DNA from: Cyclaneusma minus
Lineage: Eukaryota > Ascomycota > Leotiomycetes > Marthamycetales > Marthamycetaceae
DNA length: 64,000 nt
NCBI GenBank assembly: GCA_037179335.1
Contig: JAKZHN010000019.1
Location: forward strand, 558,001-622,000
Direction of reading: 5' to 3'
Of the stretch, positions 10,447 to 21,300 are shown piece after piece. The translations under genes and the position numbers were made by a program. The notes below the pieces were generated by a model. It had not been told where the DNA came from. It worked only from the letters and a program-made list of their open reading frames with translations, and ran no database searches. Positions within the stretch are counted from its first letter, which is position 1. Every line of letters begins with the position of its first letter.

Positions 10447-12987
10447 TCAGTGCTTCACCTTCCCATTCTCCACCTGGTCAGCCCTCACCCACGCCTCACC
10501 AACCGGATTCCCCTCCTCCTGCACAACCACCCACCTCCCAATCCCCATCTCTCTCGGCGCAACCCTAACCCCCCTCCCACCACCACCCACAATCAAATTC
10601 CCCGGCCTATACCCCTCATCCGCCATCATACGTCTAATCACACTCCCATGAATCTTCGCATTCCCCGGAATATCTCTTACCTCTCCTCGAGGCAACGGCC
10701 ACCTTATAGGTTTCCAGGAACCGTCGGGCTGCAGGTCCATGCGCCGGAATGGGATGTATTCCATGAGATTCCAGGATAGTATGGATGCGAAGGGAAGTTG
10801 TTTGTTGCGGGAGGAGAAGGATAGGCAGTCGTGGATGCGAGAACGGGCGCTCAGGTGCAGCACCATCTTTGCGAAGCCCTCTGCTGTTGTCTCGACCTGT
10901 TGGCCGGGCCTGACCGGAGGGGCGGTCGGGATGCTGTCGAGCATGCTCTTTGCATGGCTGTTTTCGCCGTCCACGAGTGTGGGCGTCTTCTTGTTCGAGG
11001 GAAAGCCTGGGCTTGATGGGCCGGGACTGGGACTCACGGCGTCGATTTGAATCTCGGGGACTATCGACATGTTTCTGTCGACACCAGATCTTCTGTCGTT
11101 GCCATTTACGCCTACCGGATTTTGGCCTTGCTGTTGCTGCATATGTTCTTGGGGATCGAAGCAGTGCAGCGCGTCCATTTTGTCAAGATCGAATTCCAGT
11201 CCGGCACGCTTTGCTTCACGCACCATCCAGACAAGGGGCATGTGACTTGCCATTTTCCCTTCTTCGTGTTCTTCAGGCAAGTCCCATCCACCGCCGACGT
11301 CTCCATGGCCCCCGGCAAACCAGATCTCGTCAATGTCTTGTTGGCCGTCGTCAGATTCGGAATCAGACGCAAAGTCGATGATTGCCGAATCTGCTTCTGT
11401 GCGTACATCTATCGATTGGCGAGCAGCTCGGTTGGGATCATAGGCAGCACTTGACATACTGCGTCCAATACTCCTGCCTCTCGAATGAGAGCGAAGCCGA
11501 TAGCGGTCTGTAGGATTCGGAAGCATGTACTTATCAACATCGTTTCCTTCTTCTTGACCTGTCAGACGAGAAGCCTCCGAGATAGCTGAGAGTTTGCGAT
11601 CTTTCATGTTTTCGCGAGGATTCGTGTTCGAGGGAACGGCGAGACTTTGCTTGCGGTCTTGATAGCGATGCTCTAGGTCGTGGATGGGATGGTAAGCATG
11701 TGCTTCCTTTTCCTCTATGTGTTTCTGACGAGCTTCAAGAGTTTTGTGGAGGCGGCGACCTTCTTGGGAGATTAGGTCTTGACGGAATTTGGCTCGGCGC
11801 TCGTCGATGGAGACGGCGTGGCGGATTATTTTGGCTGAGGAGCGGGCGGTGTAGGGGAATTTGCTGCGTTGCATCCACTATTCATCAGTCACCCACGTCA
11901 GCTCCCATACCTCACTCCATATTAATGAATACTCGCAAGTCTGTATGTACGTATGGGGGACGCACGGAGGATACTCACAGCAGTCTCGAATCTCGGCACA
12001 CTATTCACAGTATCAAACAATCCCAGAAACCTGACCCGTCTCACCGGTCTAGCAAAGGTCTCTCTAAACCCCTTCATATAAGCCAACATCTCATGTTTCT
12101 CCTTCCTTTCCTTCTCACTCGTTCCCTGTCTTACCTGCCACTGCGAGAAAGTCTTCCATGCAAAATAAATCATCTCCTCGTTTCCCTTTGTCACAAGGCC
12201 AACATAATCGAGCATTTCGGCTAGGAAACGGGCCGTGTAGCTGCCTCGCGAGAAGCCGAACATGAAGATGTCGTCGCCTGGGACAACGTTAGGGGTTTGA
12301 GGAGGATAGGAGCGAAGGATAGATGGTGCAGGGGTGCGGCGAGGGAACTTACCTGGGGCGTAGAAACGCATTAGGAATTTGTAGCCGCCGATGACGTGTT
12401 GGTCGAAGGATGTTCCTACGGCGGAATCTTTGGCTTTTTCGACCCATGAGCGGAGACGTTGGCGGGTACTGGTGTGGGAGAGATCTTTGTGGATGACATA
12501 AGTGCCGATGCCAGCTTCGACTGTTAGAGTTCCCGTCACGAGCTTTAGAAATAGGGTGCTCACGTTGGTAGTAATGGACTATAGCAAGTTAGTAAAAACA
12601 TGGTACACAACGAATGCATTTTCAGAAACCACGGTATCAGTAAGAAGTGATGACGAGGGAATCGGTCTCTTCCACTCTAACAAACGATCCCCGAATCATA
12701 GCTAGGTAATCAAACATGGATTAGAAATACTCACATTGGTCAGCAGAAGTCCTATCCAGCATGCGGAAAATCTTCAGAATGTTGCTGTCGCTTTCATCCC
12801 CTCTGAACTTGTTTCCAGTCCCATCAAAGCACAGAACCAGCTTCTTTCGAGTTCTCTGGGGCGGTAGTTGAGGGCCGAAGAACTCGGATCCTGCTCCGGG
12901 GCTAATAGAGCGCTCAGTACTCGGGTCTGCACGGTCATGGTGCGGATTCTCTATGCTAAAGCTTGGAGTCAGGCGAAAGGAATCCAT
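10447..12987 (-). CDS. DUF2235 (Tle1-like phospholipase fold) protein
   Basis: Predicted serine hydrolase of the DUF2235 family, which shares its alpha/beta-hydrolase core with bacterial Tle1 phospholipases; the fungal substrate is unknown to me. Exons on the minus strand are 12987-12735, 12578-12564, 12520-12353, 12277-11979 and 11877-10447, joining to 721 residues. The core begins KKLVLCFDGTGNKF at about residue 48. The nucleophile elbow GFSRGSYTARF is near residue 160, and the family block FLGLFDTVNSVP is near 225. The second half contains the characteristic HAVSIDERRAKFRQDL and the WFAGGHGDVGGGW block that carries the acid and histidine region. Exon 2 is only 15 nt and exon 3 is preceded by a 43-nt intron; phases fit throughout, but this pair of junctions is the least certain part. 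The N-terminal 45 residues look disordered. Confidence 0.87.
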
Positions 12988-14574
12988 CTCGAAGGGTGTT
13001 GCCGTCCAGTAGGCGTGCGGCTGGACTTGAGGTTTGATAAAAGGAGACAGCTGGTTTTCCTTTTGAGAGTGGAGACGTTGATGACCCTTTTACAAGATCC
13101 AGAGAATGGAAAACAGCTACTTCCGAACCTATGGATCGTCCACGTTGGCTCAGTATCGAGTCTGGGATGCAGACAGGAGGAAGGAGCCGGTGGTCCCTAA
13201 CACACCACCAGCATTCTTATGCATCAGCCTAGGAAGAAACGGAAAGGAAAACCGGGTTGATGTTACTTGATCGCCATTCCCCTCCCTATTCTCATCACAA
13301 CGAAAAGTCCACAGACTGCAAGTACGTGCTGAACGTGCCGTACCTTCCGAATTTCTCAAGCTATCGTTCAGGCTTGGCGGAGTGAATGCTACACAACTCG
13401 AGTCGATGTGTAGCCCGAACTCCTGGGAACAGTCCCAAGAGAGGGGCATTGTCATACGAGCACGATATACACCCGGAACTGTAAGACCAACGAACGTTTT
13501 TAGCTTCTCTTTCCTTGATGTGTTAGGCTGAATATACTCCCTGACTCGAGAGTGTTCTCAAAATACAAGTGCGAGCAAACGAATATACCCCAACCGCTGT
13601 CTGTAGATGAAAGGGCACGTATTGGCCAAGACGAATCTGGTGTCTCTCGAAGACACTTCTGACGGGAAACGGCAGAAGATCTTGCATACGAGTAGTATGT
13701 CGTTCTCCTCGAGGGCTGGCTGAAAGGTAACACTCACTACCTGCGCCCAGCTAGGCTATGCCAAAAGCGATGTTCCAGCGGGCCGATATGGAAGATTAGT
13801 GAACGTCTTACAATGCAATCCAGTGCTACTAGAGAAACCGTGTTACCCAGAGTAACCAACTTGTGAAGAATGGAGTATGAAAATACTCGATCAAATGTTG
13901 GTTCGACGTTTCTGAGAAGGTTCAGGGGCTAAGAGCTCCCGAATATCAAGTATTGATTCAGTGTATGCTGTTTATTGCTGAAGCGGGTGGGTTGTGGTCG
14001 ACCGCATATAAGGCTAGTAAATCAAGTCTAAGATCAGATGAATGAGTGTGCCGCGCCCCAGCTCAACTCGGCGTAATAGTAATACAGGTAGTGCTGAGCA
14101 TGAGCCCCAATGATCACGATCGCGCTAATAACGCATGAGGACAAAAGCTCTGGCCGTCAACTTCATCGGGTTCACTGCTGGGATTGCCGAGCGAAGAAGG
14201 TGGAAGTACAAGATCACTATCGTTAAGGCTGGACCTCGTGTCACGATATTCCAAAGCCTGTCAAATCCAATGACTACCGGTATCTCAGATGTAAGCTTTC
14301 TGCGAAAGTGCGGTTTGCAATTTATCAAGATCAATCTCAGACATCCTCTGCATCACACAAATATATTCGGTCCCCGAACACCCCTGACTTAAAATTCAGA
14401 CATATTTCTACGAAACTACAGCCAGTATAGCCCAAACTCCTCGCGATGGAAAAGCATCAACTGGATGCTACAGCCCGTCTGTCATGCAAAGCAGGCCTTC
14501 CTTCCCTCCGACATTGTAACCTCCCAAACCCAGCTCATGTCATCTATCAGATGTCCACCCTTTTGGGGAAAAAC
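12988..14574. other. Intergenic upstream of DUF2235, downstream of kexin
   Basis: Overlapping short open frames exist on both strands (for example 13150-13455 minus and 14135-14392 plus), but none has recognisable motifs or linked exons. The left end serves as the promoter of the DUF2235 gene and the right end is the kexin 3' region. Confidence 0.4.
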
Positions 14575-17178
14575 TCAGGAAGCTCTCCTTTCCTCCCCGC
14601 CCAGCAGCTTCCCTCGATCGCCCTTCTCATTATCATCATCGTCCTCATCACCAACATGCTTCTCCCCATCATCCCTATACCCTTCCTCTCCTTCCTCATC
14701 ATCATTACTAAACGCTTCCTCATCACTATCAGCAGCAAACGCATTATAAAGCTCACCGGCTCTCCGCTTCCTCCGTCCCTTGCCCTTCCCACCTTCACCG
14801 TTCAGTCCCTCGGCCTCGTCTTCGTCAAGCAAATCAAATTCCCACTCATCGCGAGGGTTATTCCTGATACGCTTACGGCGCGCAATGTAGAAGTAGATAC
14901 CAAGACCGGAGCAGAAGACGACCATGAGGCCCAGAGCGCCGTAGATCCAGATCTGCGTGCGAGCTGAGACGCCGAAAGTGGGGAAGAAGGATGGGAGCCA
15001 CGGGTGGTGCGTGCCGGTAGCGGAAGCTGAAGCGGCAGAGGATGCTGTTGAAGAGGGTGTTGAGGGCGAAGTGATGGTCGGCTTGGCCTCGTCTTGGTTG
15101 GTGCCCTCGCTGGGTTTGACATTGATGGGACGATCGGGGTGGTCGGAGGGGACTGCAGGCATGGATGTAGGGGTTGGAATTGGGGTTGCTGAGTGGGTAG
15201 ATGCGGAAATGGTGGTTGTGGAGATATCGTCGTGGTTGTCGTCGTCGGTTTCTTCTGGCATGGGGAGAAGAACGGCCTTTGCTGGGTCGAGGGATTCACC
15301 CCATAGTTTCAGATGCCAGTCAATGAATTTACCGCTGTGCTCGTTCTCAATAGTGTCTCGCACCGTGATTGTCCAAGTTCCGACACCAGACTCACCCCTA
15401 TTTTATATTAGCCGAATTTACTTGAATGACAAAGGAAAAGAAAAGGAAAAGACTACGAACCAGTGGACAACGCTCATGAAAGTCCAGTCGTCATATCCAC
15501 CCGTATCCTTGTCAAGTCGACGAGGAGCACTGAGATGGCTGACGACTTTATTGGGACTCACAAGATCCACACTAAGATCTCCTCGGCGGTTGTGCTCGAC
15601 ATTCATTGTGACTGTGACATGCTCAAGGCGAGCGAGGTTCGCCTCGTTGATCATATCTTGAGTCACATCAAAGGAAACGGAGATACCCTGGTCCCCTTGT
15701 GGAATCTCCTGCTTGACGTGAATCCAGGGAGAGTAGAACCATGCTTGAGGCTTAACGCTGACGAAGGTCTTGGCAGCTTCGACAAGAGCCCAACTGTCAA
15801 TCTTTCCGTACCCAAATGTGTGGCTAAACTTCTTGCCAATGGCAGTTGTTTGCCACTCAGTTGTATCTACGTCGACCGGCACAGCGGTTTCTAGGGCCAG
15901 ATATTGCATATCTCTCCATGACAAGTCTGGCCGGACGGATAAAGCGAGAGCAAAAATACCAGCAGCCAGGGGCGCAGCTGCTGAGGTACCTCCGTGGCCA
16001 GTAGCGCACGTGTTGGTACCCACATCCGTGGTATGGATAGAATCACCACTGCCACTGCTGTAGGTCACAACCATTTGCGCCGAGCATTTCTCGGAATAGT
16101 ATGGGTGGATGCCTTTTCGGTCGATCGCACCAACAGTAATACTGTAAATACTGTTCGTATAACCGTCGAAGTTGCAGTTATCGTCGTTTGCAGCTCCATT
16201 ACCAGAAGCGAAGACGTAGATGGACCCCTTACCACCACGACCATTCTGAACTGCATTCAGCATGGCGCGTCGGATGAGGATACCGGGAGCATCCATAGAC
16301 TGGCCATCGTCAGGGGGACCCCATGAGCACGAATAAATTTGGTTGTGCTGATAAGCGTAGTTCATGGCGATCGCCTCATCGGCATCTGAGATCAATTTCG
16401 ACAAAATGCGAATTCCCGCGATCTTAGAATCCCAAGCCACACCAACACCGCACACATCGTTCTTAACTGCGGAGACCTCTCCAGCGCAGCGTGTACCATG
16501 TCGGTCATCGGAAAGTCGGGGTCGCGGCTCTGGCGATTTCTCGTTGAAGTCGTAAGAGCCCTCGGCGTAGTAATTATCCTTCAAGTCATCACTGTACATG
16601 TCCAGACCATCATCAACAATGGCCACGGTTGCGTTCTGTCCGGTGATGCCCTGGAGCCAGACATCGGTCACGTTGACATCATGGCCAACTTGGATAGGAT
16701 TAAACAAATGCCATTGCTCCTTGAAGGTAGGGTCGTTGATGTTGAGCGTCCGGGCGACCTCGTCCTGCCGCAAAACCGCTGCGGCATTAGGGGCTTCCTG
16801 GCGCTCGTGCGGACCGAACCGCGAAGGTATTATGCCCCTTTTCTCCATCTTCGGCTTTAACTTCTGCTTCTGGGCAAACTTGACGCTGTCGAGAATATGG
16901 GTGTCTCCGACCGCACGTTTCCTCTTCCGCCTCTCTCTCAGAGCCGTGTGTACCAGGTCGTCATCATGTTTCGATGCGGCGAAGATGTGATGATCTGCCA
17001 GCTCGCCCAACTGACCCTCGTGGGTCAAGCCGAGTTGCGCGGCTACCTGCGATGGCGAGATATCGGAATCGAGCTCGAGGACATAATAGTCGTTGGCCTC
17101 GTAATCCCTCGGGCGGAGCTGCGAGGCATTTGCGATGCAGCTCAGACCCAGCAGGCCCAGCAGAGAAGAAGGGCGCAT
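14575..17178 (-). CDS. kexB: Kexin (Kex2-type proprotein convertase)
   Basis: Golgi calcium-dependent subtilisin-family protease that cuts secreted precursors after KR or RR. Exons 17178-15461 and 15397-14575 join to 846 residues, normal for fungal kexins. An N-terminal signal peptide (about residues 1-19) is followed by a propeptide ending at the likely autoprocessing dibasic KR113-114. The catalytic triad is Asp189 (VDDGLD), His227 (DRHGTRCAGEV) and Ser399 (GHGGTSAAAP), with the oxyanion Asn327 in FASGNG. The P-domain follows (about 480-610). A Thr/Ser/Pro-rich stalk precedes a transmembrane helix at about 722-744, and a long acidic cytosolic tail follows, as expected for Golgi retention. 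The single 63-nt intron splits a tryptophan codon in VHWGESGVGTW inside the P-domain. An adjacent secreted-protein gene elsewhere in the window would be a plausible client only in the general sense. Confidence 0.95.
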
Positions 17179-17239
17179 CTGAAAGGTGGCCTATAAGGGC
17201 GGCCGAAAGGCTTGAGTATGCGCAAGGCTCGGGTGGAGG

Positions 17240-17626
17240 TTATTGAGAGATGGGGAGACGTATCCCCAAGGGACGGTAAGCGGCGGCGATGCCGGCGGAC
17301 TGGGATAAGCTGTGTTCGAGCAAGCTATCCGAGCATTTTGGAGCGATTCGACGCAAGTTAAGTATTTCCAGATGGCGGAAATGTTCAGTAGTGAGAAGGG
17401 AGTCTTGAGTATCGCGTCCCTTGAACATGAAGTGTTCTCCTTCCTCATCAGGCACGGTCACGGCGGTGTTGAGCGCCCCGTTCGAGCATTGACCGCTAAG
17501 CCAAAATAGTATATGGAATGGTCCGAGCGGGAGACATCCAAGTCCGAATAAAGTGTTGAATAAGAAGCCGAGATATTCTGAGCAACACAGGGTGAAGATG
17601 ATGCGGCGCGCCACGTCATGTATCAA
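17240..17626 (-). CDS. Possible small membrane protein, 128 residues
   Basis: A single-exon open frame upstream of kexin on the same strand. The N-terminal half is hydrophobic (SEYLGFLFNTLFGLG, then FHILFWLSG), suggesting one or two membrane segments. The middle is polar (VPDEEGEHFMFKG). Codons such as ATC, TTC, ACC, AAC and CTC are frequent, as in the recognised genes nearby. I know no family for it, and the ATG context (T at -3) is weak. It may instead be chance coding within the kexin upstream region. Confidence 0.3.
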   Translation of the reverse strand: MIHDVARRIIFTLCCSEYLGFLFNTLFGLGCLPLGPFHILFWLSGQCSNGALNTAVTVPDEEGEHFMFKGRDTQDSLLTTEHFRHLEILNLRRIAPKCSDSLLEHSLSQSAGIAAAYRPLGIRLPISQ

Positions 17627-17734
17627 ACAAAGATGGAGGACGGATTTGACGGTATTATTCGAAGACCAAGGGGTCGAGTTGATTATTGGAAAACCTTTAG
17701 TATTTAGGAGTGTTTCTGGACACTTGAAATATAC

Positions 17735-17855
17735 TCAATTATTGGATGTATTCGTAGATATTGGGAGCATTCTCAATTCTTGGGAGTACTCGGGAGTATT
17801 CTGAATCATTGGGAGTATTCTCAGTCATTGGGAATATTTCTAGTTCTTCGGGATG
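17735..17855. repeat. 19-bp minisatellite, ATTGGGAGTATTC unit
   Basis: At least five consecutive units of the form ATTGGGAGTATTCTNANTC occur, three of them in a regular 19-bp register at 17800-17855. More degenerate units lie to the left. The unit is the same as in the array at 478-735. Confidence 0.65.
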
Positions 17856-18365
17856 ATGTTCTCGCACTCCAACTATTTTGGGCCCCCAAGCCGGCGGCAC
17901 CCAAGCACGCCCGATTGGCGGGTTGGGAGAAATAGAGACCGGGGTAGCTCACGATATCTGCCATGTTTTAGAGCACAGGATGACGCCGGCCAGCTCATCG
18001 CCAGCCTCCCCAATAAAATCTGGTGCCATGGGCGACTGTTGCGAGCATCCAGTCGCCTCTCTGCCTACCATGTTTCTGTATTAGCTTCCACGCCTTCTAG
18101 GCCACATGCACCGGCTGGCCCCGCCAATTCTGTCATCTACATTAGCTGGGACGAGCTGTTGGCGCAAACCCATAGCTGTGCGAGCCCGGTCATGACGAAT
18201 GAGAGCTGCATTTGCACGACCCCGTAACACAGCTGCCGTCTTCTCCTGCACCTGTTTGATGAAGGAACTTCAATTGTGCCAGATGCTGAAATAATTTCGA
18301 CCAAGACAGCCCGAAGCCCACTCGCGCCAACCTGAAATCCCAGAGTCCGTCAACTCCAAAAGAAT
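17856..18365. other. Upstream region of the PhoD-like gene
   Basis: Moderately GC-rich sequence with no supported gene. It contains short open frames on the plus strand and serves as promoter and leader for the gene starting at 18366. Confidence 0.4.
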
Positions 18366-21300
18366 ATGGCGGCCAAGGGAAAGAACAGGGCCGTCGAGAC
18401 CCCGTATTGGGGAGAGCTGCCCCCTCCCAACGTTGTCAAGCAAAACTTTCAACAGCCCGGTCCCGACGAATATGCCAATGGCAACGGCTATCATGGCGAG
18501 AACAACCGCGATTCCATTCAAACGGAAGGCTCGACCATGAGTCCACTCGCTTCCCCCAGAGGTTCCACCTTCCAGCCGGCAGGCCTTGCTCCTCGTCCGC
18601 CCTCCTTTGCTTCCAGAAACAACCGAGAGACATATAATAAAGACTTTTTGGAAAAACGAAGACGGCGTGAGACTCGAGATAAGGAGTACCAAGACCAACA
18701 TCCTACCACTGTCGCACCTCCACCAGCCCCTGATGTACCTAGAGCACCTCCACCATTGAGCTACAGAGAACCACAAAACAACGGCGCAGTTCCGCCCAAC
18801 ACTTCAGGAGCCCCGAGGACGAGACCAAGTCAACGTGGTGACGGACCAGGAAGCCTTCCAAGTCAGGACCCCTTCTACCAACAGGCTGCCATCTCCAAAT
18901 TGAGAGAGAAACGTCCTTCTGCTGGTGACAATGCTGATCTTCCTGGGCCAGTTCAACGCCCTGATCTGTCGATTAACACAAAAAGGCAGGCGGCGGGGGC
19001 AGCAGGGACAGCTTCTGCAAAACCAGATCGAGCCCAACACACCGAAGCAGCCCAGCCACGTCCACGGCAAGCTTCTGTCAACGAAATCGAAGCGAGGCGG
19101 CGAAGAGAGTGGGCGCCAGATAGGTCACCGCTTCAAAGGCTCGAATTGACGCTGGATAGTCTTACTAAAGAAGAAAAGCGAGCACGAGCCCAAGAGGCGG
19201 AACTTCTTGCAAGAGAAGGAAAATCCGGACGTGGCAGTGAACGGCCAGCACAGAATTCAGTACGCTTCCGGGATCGACCTGTGACGAAAGCCGATATTTC
19301 ATCCCAACCAGCGCCACAGACCCGAGCTGAAGCTTCTGTAACGCGAAACCTGAGCCAGACTCAATACGATCAATTACGGCGAAACGGCAACGCGGACAAG
19401 AGAAGAGGCATTCCCCCCGAAGGAGAGTTCATACCCGCTACGGAAAGGAGCTTTGATAATCGACCACCACAGGAACGCCGAAGATCCACGCGCCAACCTG
19501 GGCGTGCTGCGGTTGAGCCGGAAATTCCAAAAAGAGGATCAAGCTTTCGAGAGCGATCTGCTATTCCTGTAGCTGCGGCCGCCGCGACTGTTCCTGTTGC
19601 TCTTGGGGAGAAGAATCGTGTGGCCCGAAGCGGTAGCAATAAGCTCAAGAAGAACCCACCTGACGATCCTTGGTTACATTCCAGAGTAGCTGCAGAAAGA
19701 GAGTACCAAGATTTTTCTGTAAGGAAGCCGTCAATTGATATAGGCGCCCAAGTACAGCCGAATTCTCGACTGAACGGAAACCGAGAACTTCCTGTCTCTG
19801 GCGCTCAACCACGTGGTGTTACCAAGAAAGCTCAATTCGGTGCACCTCCAAAACCAACAGTGCAAGACACTGTTGATGATCTGAGCCTGTCGTCAGAGGA
19901 CGAGAATTTCCCACCGATCCGGAGAGGTTCGCAAAAGAAGATTGAGCAGTTGACGGGATTCAAGCTCAGTTCTGATACTGCTAGAATGGCGCCTCAGTCG
20001 CCGCCTCAGCCGCCTCAGCCGCCTCAGTCGACTCAGCAGCCTCAGCGCTCTAGTTCGGTTCGGAAGCCAAACACGATGCTGCCTATTCAAAACCCGAATG
20101 GTACAGTCCGTGATGCTTCCAGCTCACCTGAACCTCATGAAGACCGCCATAACTCTCACCCTAGCAATGGCGACCATCACCACCTTTCCAATGTCATGCA
20201 TCCGAATCACAATCGGCAAAGCAGGTATCAGCTCGGATCCGGACTTTATGAACCCCCATTTTTTCTTGATGAGTGGAAGAGAGCTGGCACTGCCCTACTC
20301 TCCGCACCATTCTTGGATCTTGATGTCAGCCAGGAAGACTCAGACCAGCAGCAAGCTTGGTGGGAAGCGCAGCATTCAGCGAAACGTAGAGGCAGCACAA
20401 GCAAGAACCGAAAGATCACGTCTTACGATGGCGAGGTCGAAGACATCGACGGTATGATAATTCCAGACCTATCTCTTACAGCAGTATCTCCCACAGCGGA
20501 CGAGGAAGACCTAATTCCTTCGACCTTTTCTCGTTCGCATACGTGGTACAAGAAAGATGACCCGGTCGTTGCTCGTGCGCGCCAGTATATTGGCTTTCAG
20601 GGTACTTCTGAGAGCGAACATCAGGTGCAAAAGAGGAACAAATCGTGGTTCATCGAAGGTCCTATCCCACAAGCTGTCCCGCCTGTTGCCGCTTCTGCAG
20701 CTCAGGCTAATATCATCTCTCAAATACCTTCTTCTTTATCTACAGGTTCCGTTCGTCGTTACTCTGATCATTGTCCTAAAAGATCTATGCATAACAAATT
20801 TCATCCTTTTCATAAGTGTCCTCCAGAGCCAGTTGTTCATGAAGAGCAGAAGCTAACTAAGGTCGCGACGCGGTTGATCCGCATGCGTGAAACTACAGCC
20901 CCTACAGCCTTCAGACCTCCTCTCTACCTGAAATGCGGACCACTGCTGCGCTATTGCGGTATTCGCAAAGAAAGGCAGGCCGCTGGAGCTCCTTCAAGCT
21001 CAAGACAGGCGTCTCCACCTGATCGAGAAGTCTGGAGGGGAAGCGTAATGATTGTGACATCGGATGCAGCTTCTTCATATGAGACTCAGCCAACGCTTCG
21101 ACTCTTTGTACAACCACTCGATCTGCTTCCACATCCACCTACGCAGGTTGATGGCGAAGGCGGCGAGCTTGCTCCGGAGCACGTTGACCCTATCGCAGGT
21201 TTACCCAAAATTGGCAGAGATGGCAGCACTCGTTTTGTTCGGCCTGTGGATCACCTGCAAGAAGAAAAGGATCTTTCAAGAGACGAGACGGATGCAGGAC

